Below, in pieces: positions 20,881-31,330 of a stretch of 32,078 nt of DNA (positions are counted from its first letter, which is position 1; the number at the start of each line of letters is the position of its first letter). The stretch comes from Purshia tridentata (lineage: Eukaryota; Streptophyta; Magnoliopsida; Rosales; Rosaceae). Under the pieces are notes generated by a model. The model was not told the origin of the DNA. It was given only the letters and a program-made list of their open reading frames with translations, and ran no database searches. A program made the translations under genes and the position numbers. The stretch is taken from positions 1-32,078 of the forward strand of contig QANT01006885.1 in the NCBI GenBank assembly GCA_003254885.1. The letters are read 5' to 3'.

Positions 20881-23800
20881 TTGTTTTTTNCAAAGTATCT
20901 ATGCTATTCCACTGGAACTGGTGGTGGGAATTGGACAAGGAATTGTGCCATGGACAAAGGCAGTGGAGGTTGTGCTTGTTCACTTTAAATTATAAGTGGT
21001 GTGTGGTGGTGATGGTTGAGTAGGTGGTGGGTTGTCACTGTAGGTTTTTTTTTTTTTTTTTGCTATTGGAAATTCTTTATTCAAGTTCAGTTATTAGTAG
21101 GAGATTTTTTTATGTAAAAGTAACTTATAAGTTTATTACTTCATTTCAACCCTTTGGTTATGTATGTGTACATAGATGTCAAGGAGATTCGGGGAATTGG
21201 CTTGCAAGTTTCCAAGCTTGACGGTGCAGATACTTCAAAGCAAGGTGCAGTTGCATTACTCTTAGTAGTTCACTTAAACATTATAACTATTCATTGTAGT
21301 GCTGTTTTCAACAAAGTCATTTCAGCCATAAATTTTTTTGGCTAGACAAGACATGTTCTATATCATTTGTTATTATGTTTCTTGAACTCTCTCTTTAGTC
21401 AAATTGATCACTAATTTTGTTGGCTTTCAGGAGTGGGAAAAAACACTTTGAAATCATGGCTCACATCTGCCTCAACAAGTACAGAAGAGCAATGTAATTT
21501 TTATTCTGTGGCTGGGGAGAAGGTGAATGTAGGTAATGTATTATAAAGAGAACCCTCTTTGTCCATCAACATAAATGAATTATGAAATATACCCTTCTTA
21601 CAATTGGCTTTAACCCATGTTGTCATATTGTGGTTGGAATTTGGTCATACTTATTTTAATGTGGCATAGTGTACTTGAAAGACATCAGCTATAAACATTA
21701 TTCACAATGGATTATCTTACAGATTGTGAGGACCGAAGAACTAATGAATCTTCAGGCCAGTTATGCGATGATTCACTTGGAATTAAAACTCCAGTGGGCA
21801 ACCATCACTGTAGTAGTGAACCTTCTCTGGACCAGGTTTCAGCACCACCACCTTTATGTCATCTTGATTTGGGAGTTATTGAGAGTCTTCCTCCAGAACT
21901 CTTTTCAGAATTAAACGGAATCTATGGTGGGAAGTTAGTTGATTTTTTTCCTATAAATAAACGAGAAAATACCAGTTCTACTGTACCATATGAACAAGTC
22001 AATGGTATTCTTTTTTCTCACTTGTCAATTAATAGCACACCCTATTATACTCTAGTGCCTGATGGACATGTTGATTTTATCTACTTAGGTGCAAGGAGTC
22101 GGAGTAAGAGACCTCTCTTTAATGATATGGTCCCCCAGAATGAAATACTAGTAGGAAACAAGGTAATTTTCCCACTTTTGCTCTTTCTTCTGCAGTTCAT
22201 TTTGCTGATGCTTTATTGATACAGTCAAGCATCTTTCATCAGAACTATGTGAAACAAAATCTTCAAGTACTAATTTCAGATTAACTATAAGTTACTTTCC
22301 TTTTGACAAGCTATCTACATTATAAATTCCTTATGCCTATGCTGTCTCTCAGTTCCATAATAATAGCTTACGGTGACATGGCTATAATTGCAATGCAGCT
22401 TTACTGTCAGCTAACCTTGTTTTGGACAATACTAATTAAGTTGTCTGGTTGGATGTTGAACTTTTTCATCTAAGGATCTTCTGAATTTTTTTATTTGCTT
22501 TTATTTTTGTGATTTTTAAATGGCGATTCAGTTGTTTTTTCTTAGGTGATCTATGTTTGTTGTTTCAATGCATATGCTTTCTTGTTCCAGAGAAGGATAT
22601 TGTTACTGAAAAATTGCTGTTCTAGTTGTCCGAAATGAATATATTGTTTTGTTTTTCTTTATGTGCATGCATTATGCATCTTTGTTTTGGAATTTATAGT
22701 GTTGCATCATTGGTATCCCTCCTTTTGTGATGCAGCGTACAGTTTTGGAAAAACAAGCAATGCCTTCTGTGGGAGAGTCCTATGATGTGCAAATTTCTAC
22801 ATCAGGTCTTGGAAACACTGATATAATGCCTTCATCTTTAAGTCAAGTAGATCCCTCAGTGTTACAACAATTGCCTCAAGAACTGAGAGTCGACATACTT
22901 GAGCAGCTTCCTGCACACAGAAGACATGACTCATCTTCAAGTGCTGCCTTGGGCGCACTTGCAGAAGAACCTCTGGAATCGTTAGGTATGAGTAAAGAGA
23001 ATCATTCTGGTTCACATGATCCTGCTTTGGACCCCAAACTTTGGATTGCAAATCCTCCCGGGTGGGTTGATGAGTTCAAAGCCAGCAAGTGCATGATATT
23101 AAATATTCTTTCTGAGATGTACTACAAATCAGGATCAAGTGGAAATTTATCTGCAATTCTGCGAAATACTATCTTGGAATCTCAACATCTTCTGGATTCA
23201 AGTTCTGATAGTTGGACTGAAGCCGTATATAGCTTCTCTGAGCTTCTCAGGCAGTATATCAGGTTAAAGATTGACTCAGATATTGAAGAGATCTATGTAT
23301 GTTTTCGTCTTCTTAGAAGGTAAACATAGGTGGTAGTTGAGAAGCTCACTCACTCTCCTTTCCTTTTTCTTCTTCTTCATCTCCTCCTTAAATGTACCAT
23401 GATTATCTCTTCTTGGAATATGATGTATTTCTTATCTGCTTTGCTATGATCATCTTTTAAAGTGCTATTTACATTGAAATGATACCCTGTAGGATGTATT
23501 TGCAACTTTCTTCTGCCTAGTTTTATTTTTTAATACTAATTAATTATTATAACAAGCAAATTGATTGGAGTTGGTATACTGTATCAGGTTTACAATGAAG
23601 TCAAAATTTTTCTTACAAGTATACAACGATGTCTTTCCTTACCTTCAGGTGAGTATAATTTTTATTCTATGAAGTGCATTTTCTTCTAAATCTGTTCTAG
23701 CATGTAAAAAATGGAACCAGTTTAAGAAAAGTCATGGATCATGTTTCTATTGTCAGAACAGAGCTATGATTTTTCTTATCATCCGGCCAAGATTTATCGA

Positions 23801-23932
23801 GTTTTAAGTATAAAAAGACACTATTTTAGGTTTTGATGTTTTTCGTGTTAGGCTCATTCTTCCTCATTGTTGTGTGATTGAATCTTTTAGGCATCTGTCA
23901 CTGAAAGCTATGGAGGAAATTTGCACATTTAG
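14269..23932 (+). CDS. REV1: REV1, Y-family translesion DNA polymerase (deoxycytidyl transferase), 22 exons, about 1150 residues
   Basis: REV1 inserts dCMP opposite abasic sites and damaged guanines and recruits other translesion polymerases in the nucleus. Domain order by residue: low-complexity Ser/Asn/Lys N-terminus; BRCT about 95-180 (IFRGVSIFVDGYTVPSS, THIICSNL, VVKPTWVLDS); acidic linker to 339; N-digit motif SRLHFIGTW from 341, whose Arg corresponds to the one that pairs with incoming dCTP in yeast and human REV1; polymerase core with HIDMDCFF (Asp386) and SCDEAF (Asp483, Glu484), the metal-binding catalytic residues, all present; helix-hairpin-helix LPGIGHVLEEKL from 559; little finger about 618-745; two ubiquitin-binding motifs (LPPELFSELNG about 831, LPQELRVDILEQLP about 968); and a C-terminal protein-interaction domain about 1040-1135 ending SYGGNLHI. 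All exon joins keep frame and all introns are GT-AG. Length is close to Arabidopsis REV1 (about 1100). It appears intact. Confidence 0.96.
20827..20890. repeat. Long poly-T tract with a nearby unresolved base, in REV1 intron 16
   Basis: More than fifty T bases in a row are followed a few bases later by an N at 20890. The true length is probably uncertain because of sequencing slippage. It lies well inside the 605-bp intron between exons 16 and 17 and does not touch a splice site. Confidence 0.85.
22005..22088 (+). other. REV1: Possible optional in-frame intron (exitron-like) inside REV1 exon 19
   Basis: The 84-nt segment starts GTATTC after AATG and ends CTACTTAG before GTGCAAGG. Its length is a multiple of three and it contains no in-frame stop, so the protein is open whether or not it is removed. 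The encoded residues (FSHLSINSTPYYTLVPDGHV and neighbours) look unlike the polar, low-complexity linker on either side. The segment is T-rich like an intron, with a pyrimidine-containing 3' end. Splicing would give about 1122 residues, nearer the Arabidopsis length. Confidence 0.55.
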
Positions 23933-24900
23933 CTAGAGTTGTGCTTCTTGTCATTTGACTTCACACAGTGTGCTGATTGTTAACATCCAAAGAGCACCCC
24001 GTGCAGTTTCTGAGCAAGGTCCAGAAGCAGTTGGGTGGAACTAGGTTCGGAGTCAGAACAGTGCCTTGCAGATCCAGTTGGGGTTTTGGTGTAATTTCTT
24101 GAGAGGCGGATTACTCTGTTTCCAAAAGTGTGCGTTGTATTATACCAAACAGAGCAATCCCCCCTTTCTTATTTTCCCACCCACCCACACACACCCCCAC
24201 AAGCTTTTCTTCTAAAAAAGTAAATATACTCCTCACACCGTCACACCCCTAATTATTCCCCAACAGCCCCTATGACCTATCCCTTCCTCCTCCACATAAG
24301 GAGATAACGGAAAAACTAACAGCCACAATAACGGAGATATGAAATTATATAGTGGAAGGTAATTTGTGTATCTAATTGTATGATTTTGATTCTTGTGTAC
24401 TAACCTGTAAGTGCCACTATAGTTTGTATAGGTAATTTGTAATTGATCTTTAACTTTTATTAACCTCTTCATAAGAAAGTGAATGATTTTCTCTTCAAAA
24501 GAATATATTTGTCAAACAAAAATTGGAGTAAACAAGTATTGCCCAATTTTTCAATTGATATTCTATATTGTCCTAATTAATGAAATGAAATTGAACGAAA
24601 ATTATCGATGTTAGATCCCTTTTGGTGGTGTTGTGTTGATTTTTTGCGTTTCAGAACTACACTACTCATATCACTATATGACCACAAATAGTTATCTCCA
24701 TCTATGGATTACTATGTTTAAATGCTCCCAATTGGATTCTCACCAATTGTGTTCCATTGGTGAGAGCACATGAAAAGTCAATTAATTGCCATCACAGGTA
24801 CAATAGGCTTTTTTTTTTAAGGTATGTCCTATTTCGTAATTTTACAAAGAAGAAAACTATAATTAATTTTTTTTTTCTGAAGAGGGGCGGGGAAATGGTG
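23933..24900. other. REV1 3' UTR and intergenic sequence
   Basis: No gene seen. The first roughly 250 bases are probably REV1 3' UTR. A C/A-rich simple stretch lies at about 24176-24201. Confidence 0.45.
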
Positions 24901-25659
24901 CTACTATTTAGGACTGGCCTGAAGGAGTGTACGGAGTGCGACGGCCTAGGGCCCATGTTTAAAGGGGCCCACAAAATTTATATTATATATATATTTATAT
25001 AAGAAAAAATAATTATGCTTTAAAAAAAATAAATTAAGAACCATCTATATTAATGGCTCTATTAACCTATTTTAAAGCCCAACTGAGGCCTAAAAAATAA
25101 AAAAATTTAAAAAGTTTAGAATAATAAAAAAAGAGGCCTAAAAGAGTAAAAGTTTGGTCAGTTGGTTTTTGGGAATTGGGATTGGGGATCTAACTCTATT
25201 CTCTAAAAAAAATAAGCTTTTGGCATTTGGAAGAGCCTAGAAGTAGAGGATTAATGGATTAACTGATTAAGGAAGGGCAGAAGGCGTAAAGACAAGAGCT
25301 AAGACAAATACCTTCATTTGCTTAAGGAAAGAGGCTTTAGGCTTTTGGTTTTACGCTTTCTATTTTTTCTTTTAATTGACCAATGAGTGGTGAGCACTTT
25401 TAGACTTTCAGTGAGAAAAATTTTAATCACAGTCTAACAAAAAAAATTAAAGAATTTGATATTCAATTAAAGGAGCTAGATACAAGATATTTAAGTGTTG
25501 TTGATTCTAAATTTTGTTAATGAAATATTGATTTCAAATTCTCAATTGTCAATTGTTTTGCCAAAAAAAATTTGTTTTTTTGTACAATTAAATTTAAGGG
25601 CCCAATTTAAATTTTCACTTCTAGGCTTTCCAAAAAGTTAGGGCCGCCCTGCTACTATT
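24901..25659. mobile_element. Non-autonomous hAT transposon with exact 8-bp target duplications
   Basis: The body is 24909-25651 (743 bp). It is flanked by the exact 8-bp direct repeat CTACTATT (24901-24908 and 25652-25659), the hallmark of hAT insertion. The ends are TAGGACTGGCCT and, inverted, CAGGGCGGCCCT: imperfect terminal repeats of the CAGGG(C/G)CGGCCCT kind seen in plant hAT elements that encode zinc-finger/dimerisation-type transposases. Subterminal GGGCCC motifs occur near both ends (about 24950 and 25600). The interior is AT-rich with no transposase frame, so it needs a partner in trans. Confidence 0.8.
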
Positions 25660-28430
25660 TAGCCCCAACAAATTTATTTTTATCTCCAACACTTTAATGA
25701 AACCATATTATAAATTGACCAATAAGGATATGTCATTTAATAATGGAAAAAAAAACACTTAAACAGTTAAACATATACCCAAAATCATCTCGACACCTAA
25801 TCCAACATCAATCTATAACCAACATCATTTTTTCTCCCTGCTCAACTCTAAAAAAAACCCTAAACCCACAAAAACACTTTATATATTGATGCAAATAAGT
25901 GTAGTATCAACAAATAAATGCTCAAATAGCTCTTTGGCCCTATGGGAGTCTTCAGATGAAGTGTTTAATGATTCTTTCAAGTTTTAGCAAAAAAACAAAT
26001 TTCTAATTTTTAGAAATTGGAATTGTGACATGTTCAACATGTCAGGTTCGAACATGTGAGTGACGTTCGACGCATCAAAGCCGAACAGGTAGAAGAATGT
26101 CGGTCACAAGCCATCGAACATGAAGAAGGAAGTTCAATAGTCATCGGTCGAATGCAGCTTCCCAAATATTTTCAAAAAGAATTGTTCGGTCATTCCACAC
26201 CAAACGTTCCTAGACCGGTTCGTTATGGTAGGAATATGCAACAAGGTTGTTTGAAACTTGGAAGTTACTTGCGTCTTTTATGGTTCAACACTTCAATTTC
26301 ATTATAAAAGCTTACATGTTAGAATTAATTCTTTTGTAGAATCAAGGTTTGAGTATTTTGGACTATCTTCTAGTGTCCTAGAGCTAGAGTAAATTATTCC
26401 CACCCATTAGTTGTAAATCTCTATTCAAAATAGTAGATGTACAATGCTTAAATAAATCACGAGGTTTGAAATTATAAGCTAGTTTGTTATTTGGTCAAAC
26501 CTGTGGTGCTGCTGGTGTGCTATATGATCTGCATGCTTTGTTATTTGTTACAGCAAGAGTCCATTTTTAAAATGTGGACGGTCATTCTTTTATTTATTTA
26601 TTTTTTCTTTTATGAACTTTGAGGGAAGAGAATCAAAGAGAGAGTTGAATTAGGACTTGCCTTTGATATGCGGCATACAAAAGATTAAGTGGACTTCTAT
26701 TTCTAAAATTGTGGACTGTGGACTATATGGACATGTTAATTTGCTCCTCCAGTGAGAGTCTGAAAACCATAACAAACCGCACAAATGGCCGACTGGCCAA
26801 AGATTTGAGGGTTGAGACTTAAGACCAATTCAACCCTTTATTATATGTATTGCCACATGTTCCTGACTCTTACGCTTGAAATTTATCTCTAGTCATCTAA
26901 TGCTTTGATTTTCAATGCACGATTTGCTGAATAAAAGTGGATGGTTGATTTTATACGTTATATTAAATGGACAAATTTGTATATAACAGGATATACTTCT
27001 TTTACTTTCACAATAAATAGTCACATAACTAATATATAAGAAGATCTTATAAAAATAAAGTAACATATCCGTTACACTCGCAAATTTTTCTCTATATTTA
27101 TTTATGGAGTTCCCCGATACATTACCTAATTGCCTTTGAACATTATACTCAATCCCAAGTTTTCAAAGACTTTATAAAGTGGTAATTAAACATTAAATTT
27201 TTGAAAACTGTGGCTTTTCAAATATCCCATTTTGGAAAAGACAACAGTTTTTTAATAGATTTCAATTTGTAATTATCTCACCTAAAAGTTTCAGGAATAG
27301 TTAAAATTAATGGATGATTTCATGCATTTTTACATCAACAAGGCGGCTCCATATAGTTAAGTTGTCTCCGAATTTGAAACTTCAATTTACCTTAACCCAT
27401 AAAAAGGAAACCAAACTCTGAAATGTGAAAATAATATCAATCTCCTTTTTTTTTGAATTCCAAAAGTTGAAATGGCTCAACTTTTTATCAATACTTCATG
27501 GTCAGATGGTTTGTTAAATAGTCATCCAAGCCTCCAAGGGTGGCTATGACTTAAAATTACCAACTCATACACCCACTAGAACACTTTTTTCATGTACTAA
27601 ACACTATTCTCACCGTTAATTAATATTATCATTTGACCCACATCTCTTTGTCCACCAATATTTTCCTTCTCCCATAAATTCAGAGTTTATCCTCTCACCA
27701 AAAGTGAAGACCGTTATATTGGTTGCTAGCAATCCTAAAAGTTCATCTTCCTCCTCATTTAATATATAAGTTCTTAGACGTTTTTATTGATTTAGATTAC
27801 AAATTCATTCTGTTTTAGTGTTTTTTTGGTTATTTTCATGCAATGTTTAAATTACAAAGGAGAAGAGTAGGTTCCAACTTTTGACCTTTAAGTGTGGTTA
27901 TATACTAAAATAGTATTATTACTGTAGCTAGAAGCAGCTCTCTAATAGAGAGAGATCCCAAATCAAATCTCAAATGAATGTCTTAAAAGAGGAAGGCCCA
28001 ACAAATAGAATACAATATTGTCTTAAAGAGAAAAAGTTGAGCTTTAACTACTTGTGAAAAGAGTAGGTTGAGTCGGGTAAAGGGGATCTTCTGCTTCAGT
28101 CATATGACTCATATATATATATATGAAAGCAACATATGTGGTCAGAAAAGGCCAACTAGAGACAGATGGAGGAGAGACCTCATATACATCAGAAAAGGGA
28201 ATATATGTCCTTATAAAATTACCATACTAAAATATCAACTTTAACTATATATAATGTTGGTCCAACAATTGACAACTGAAACCGCTATTTCAATAGTCAA
28301 TACCATTGGGTTTAGATTTTCAAACTCCAAGCACATAAAATCAGAAAACACAATCCAGCCCGCAACACCAAAGTCAATCTCAACAAAAAGCAAAGCCTCC
28401 CTAACTCTCACGTACTTCTCTAATCTCTAC
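25660..28430. other. Long intergenic stretch before the peptide gene
   Basis: I recognise no gene in this 2.8 kb. It is AT-rich except for a TTCG/CpG-richer patch at about 26030-26240. That patch has an open frame only from a GTG (26056-26307), which I do not accept as a gene. An AT microsatellite lies at about 28111-28124. The last roughly 600 bases are the promoter region of the peptide gene. Confidence 0.4.
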
Positions 28431-28433
28431 CTC

Positions 28434-28443
28434 TATATATATA
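28434..28443 (+). promoter_or_regulatory. Probable TATA box of the PIP-like peptide gene
   Basis: TATATATATA, continuing into AC, lies about 110 bp upstream of the start codon at a plausible distance for a short leader. W-box cores (TTGACC or TTGACT on either strand) lie upstream at 27891-27896, about 28295-28300 and about 28372-28377. Confidence 0.45.
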
Positions 28444-28552
28444 ACAATTAGCTAGCCTCCCTGTATCTATATCCAATTCATATATCCCAAAGTTCCCAAC
28501 ATTCTTAATTTAAGCCCAAAAGAAAGCCAACCCAAATTGCAGGGATTCTCAA

Positions 28553-28762
28553 ATGAAGTCTCATTCTGTTGTGGTGTTGGCTTTCAATGCCGTTTCCATG
28601 ACCATCTTCTTCATCCTTTTGCTCTCTTGCTCTGTGCAAGATGTTGAGGCCTCGAGGCCTCTTAGAGGCTCTGATGATCAATACACCACTTTGAAGTCCT
28701 TAAAGGGTTTCATTCTAAGCCAAGCTTACTCTGGTCCAAGCCACAGGGGACGCGGCCACTGA
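28553..28762 (+). CDS. PIP-like (PIPL) secreted signalling peptide precursor, 69 residues
   Basis: The precursor is a single-exon frame. Residues about 8-28 form a hydrophobic signal sequence (LAFNAVSMTIFFILLLSC), with likely cleavage after VEA at about 33. A short variable pro-region follows, and the C-terminus is SGPSHRGRGH. The SGPS-x-x-G-x-GH ending is the signature of the PAMP-induced peptide (PIP/PIPL) family, whose mature peptides of about 11-13 residues are released into the apoplast, usually with hydroxylated proline, and signal through receptor kinases of the RLK7 type in Arabidopsis. They act in immunity and root growth. A second conserved patch, ASRPLRG, directly follows the signal peptide. 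The ATG is the only one giving a complete signal peptide. The stop follows the final His immediately, as the family requires. Which PIP or PIPL member it corresponds to cannot be told from one short sequence. Confidence 0.85.
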   Translation: MKSHSVVVLAFNAVSMTIFFILLLSCSVQDVEASRPLRGSDDQYTTLKSLKGFILSQAYSGPSHRGRGH

Positions 28763-28772
28763 TCTAGTGATC

Positions 28773-28803
28773 ATCATCATTATCATCATCATCATCATCA
28801 TCA
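28773..28803. repeat. CAT trinucleotide repeat in the peptide gene 3' UTR
   Basis: A run of ATC/CAT triplets, interrupted once by TAT, begins about 10 bases after the stop codon. It is a simple sequence repeat outside the coding region. Confidence 0.85.
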
Positions 28804-28829
28804 AATGGGAAACAACCATCTCTCTGCTT

Positions 28830-29062
28830 AACACCTGACATTGATTTGTTTCCATAATTCATTGTAAGGCCAACATAAATGACTGTTGTAAGGCCATGTT
28901 AAGGATCTATTATAAAGTTGCTATAATGCTGTTCATTCATTGTAAATTGTTTTGTTCTGAATTTTCTGATACATATCAATGTGACAGTTATGCATACCTT
29001 TCTCTTTTTTCTTCTAAAGTCTGGTGAAACACCTGACATTGATTTGTTTCCATAATTCATTG
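28830..29062. repeat. 35-bp direct repeat, two copies 198 bp apart
   Basis: The sequence starting AACACCTGACATTG occurs at 28830-28864 and again at 29028-29062, apparently without change. It overlaps the larger 159-bp duplication and suggests two successive duplication events downstream of the peptide gene. Confidence 0.85.
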
Positions 29063-29411
29063 AAAGACTTTTCTGAAGGATCCAAATTAATGTGACGGTT
29101 CCTCATATATCTCCAAGCCTCCAACAAACAGAAGGATATATATAACTGCAAGCTGTCTCGCAGCCTTGATAAATTAGTCGTACTATAATTCTTGATGGTT
29201 ATTTTTTTCTTTATTTTGGTAGAAAACACAGTTGTCATTTTGATTTTTTTTTGGCCAACATAAATGACTGTTGTAAGGCCGTGTTAAGGATCTATTATAC
29301 AGTTGCTGTAATGCTGTTCATTCATTGTAAATTGTTTTGTTCTGAATTTTCTGATACATATCAATGTGACAGTTAAGCATACCTTTCTCTTTTTTCTTCT
29401 AAAGTCTGGTG
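28868..29411. repeat. 159-bp direct duplication, copies 385 bp apart
   Basis: Copy A is 28868-29026 and copy B is 29253-29411; they align with a constant 385-bp offset and only about four or five differences. Copy A falls in the probable 3' UTR of the PIP-like gene (it includes TTGTAAATTGTTTTG-type sequence). Copy B has no coding sequence upstream of it. A second peptide coding region was probably never included, because no SGPS-like frame is seen between them. Confidence 0.85.
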
Positions 29412-31093
29412 TATAGTTCATTTTTTATTTGTGTTAGAGATTCATTTTGACACAGTATCATGTCGTTCTCGTCCTGTGTCAGATATGACTCGATTACTAA
29501 CAGGGTTAAGCACTTAATTAAGCTCATATATACAGTGGTTGGATTGGCCCAATCCATTTTACACTGGCCTTTAAGAATATTTCCCTCAAACTTGATAAGA
29601 TTTATGTTGATGCATATTTTCAATAGCATCAAGATGACTCTGCAATAACCATTTGAGAAAAGGGAAAGAAAGAAAAGTGAGCTCTAAGTACATGCGTGTG
29701 GTGTCTGCTAATGAGTCACTGAGTCTCTGGTTAGTCATCAATGATTACTATTAGTTATTCTCTTTAGAGTGTAACATCTTGGATTGAATGGTATATGGAG
29801 ATAGAGGTGAGTGAAATTACCATAGACCCTATTCGGTAAGAGGTTACATCACCGATACCAGTCTAGTCATGAAGCCTTACTTGGTTAGGCTTCCTACCAC
29901 TAGGGTTAAGGGAACGTTTGTTCTTATTTGACTTGGGTCAATCAGTGCTACAAGCTAATGGAATGGATCCTTACTTTAGGGAATTTTCTACCATGCAGAT
30001 AGTCTATGCAATGCGCATGCATTGGTAACCCTTAAATTTAGATGGGTTTGTTTTTTCATTCTTGGGTATAGATTTTGTACCATTGAATTTGTGGAATGGT
30101 GTCCGCACTATAAATGTTCACTTATTTTGGAGAGGCAATTTTCATTTCTTGAAGTTGATGTTTAATTACGTAATCATGTGTTAGATAATAAGTGTGATAA
30201 GTTGAAAATAAGATAAATTGAATGAATGAGATTTAAGAGAATGAAAATTGAGAGAAATTGGAAGAGACGGTTAAGAACTTAAGGGCATGTTTATTGTAAT
30301 AGGAATAAGCATGAATTTGTATGGATATGAATTGGAAATGGAGAGCATAATAAGAAAGACTGAAAAAGACAAAAGTCGGAAAATTCTAAGGGCTGCAATT
30401 AAGTCTTTGCAGACTACTCGGGCCATTATGGCCCAATAGAAACAAGCTGAATTTTTCGGCTTACGGGCCAAGTCTAGGCCCAAAATTGAGATTTGAACTT
30501 GGCCTTTCTAAGAAGACCGGGCTGTCTCAAGTCTCAACGCACTAGGCAGGGTTGATTCATAGAGCCGGGAATAAGCCCAAATTGTTCTTGGGAAGCAACC
30601 CTTTGGATGAGGCTGATCGACTTTTGGGCTCGTGATCTTTTACTTATGATCAAAATGAAAGATACTTATGATTGTCTAAAGTTAGTTTAGCTTGACCCAT
30701 TATCACTTTTAATGGCCCAACCCGAACTAACTGGTTAAATAAACTAAAACTAGAGGCGTCAAACATGTCCAGTTTTCTGAGTACGTGGAATCCCAACTCG
30801 TTTTTGAATTCAATGAATGGGTGTCACTGGGTGCGCCAGTGACATTGTAGATGACTTTGCATTCAGATGTAGCTTGAATTTGATTGGAACAATGAGGAGG
30901 CCTATCAAAATCCAAATCAATCCGTCCAAAATGATAGTGCCAAAATTAGAAATTTTTGGATCGGATTTTTAATCCAAATTTCTCATCTCAATTCTCAACC
31001 GTGACTTCATGGGACAAAGCCAATTGGTTAAAAGAGTTCTCTTTTTTGGTTTGCGCATCAATTGGCTAAAGACTTTGTATACATATAATCTAA
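29412..31093. other. Intergenic, probably repeat-derived sequence
   Basis: No gene recognised. Parts look repeat-like: a TGTAACATCTTGG start at about 29770, which resembles LTR termini, and a GGGCATGTTTATTGT start at about 30282, which resembles MITE ends. I could not find the matching second end for either. The stretch at about 30410-30720 is rich in GGCCC words. Confidence 0.4.
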
Positions 31094-31320
31094 GGGGGGT
31101 GTACTCAATCAATACTTTGAAAGACTTTAAAATAATTAAAAAGTCAGGGGTTCTCAATCAAGACTTTTATAAATTTTTTAAAAGTTTATAAAAGTTTGGG
31201 GGTTCTCAATCAAGACTTTCATATACTTTTAAAAAGTCATTGAAAGTTAGGGGGTACTCAAAATATCAATGACTTTAACAGACTTTCATATATTATGGAC
31301 TTTTGTAGACTTTAGTAGAG
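31094..31320. repeat. Degenerate tandem array with about 52-bp period, four units
   Basis: Units begin with GGGG followed by TTCTCAATCAAGACTTT or a variant, at 31094, 31147, 31198 and 31250, spaced 53, 51 and 52 bp. Each continues with AAAGACTTT/AAAAGT-type words, some in inverted orientation, so units may also fold. The fourth unit is longer and more diverged. Confidence 0.7.
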
Positions 31321-31330
31321 TTTAGGCTGT

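Larger units (their letters stand above)
14269..23932 (+). other. REV1: Exon coordinates of REV1
   Basis: Exons read from protein continuity and splice signals: 14269-14459, 14636-14780, 15064-15179, 15287-15363, 15714-16201, 16775-16918, 17394-17526, 17628-17716, 17856-17906, 17980-18183, 19033-19152, 19560-19652, 19847-19906, 19999-20085, 20268-20351, 20498-20570, 21176-21244, 21431-21532, 21723-22162, 22736-23319, 23588-23648, 23891-23932. Summed coding length is 3453 nt. The first catalytic Asp (exon 6) and the rest of the DCFF motif (exon 7) are split by a 475-bp intron. Exon 19 contains an 84-nt stretch (22005-22088) that may itself be an intron. Confidence 0.88.

Noticed and set aside
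20726-21023. Poly-Lys and poly-Phe frames around 20830-20880
   Set aside because: They are translations of the poly-T tract with an unresolved base nearby.
28254-28451. 65-codon frame directly upstream of the PIP-like gene
   Set aside because: It lies in the promoter region, has no signal peptide or known motif, and overlaps the TATA box.
29765-29900. LTR-like start TGTAACATCTTGG
   Set aside because: No second copy, primer-binding site or retroelement protein was seen within the window.
30282-30400. MITE-like start GGGCATGTTTATTGT
   Set aside because: I could not find an inverted partner end or a target duplication.
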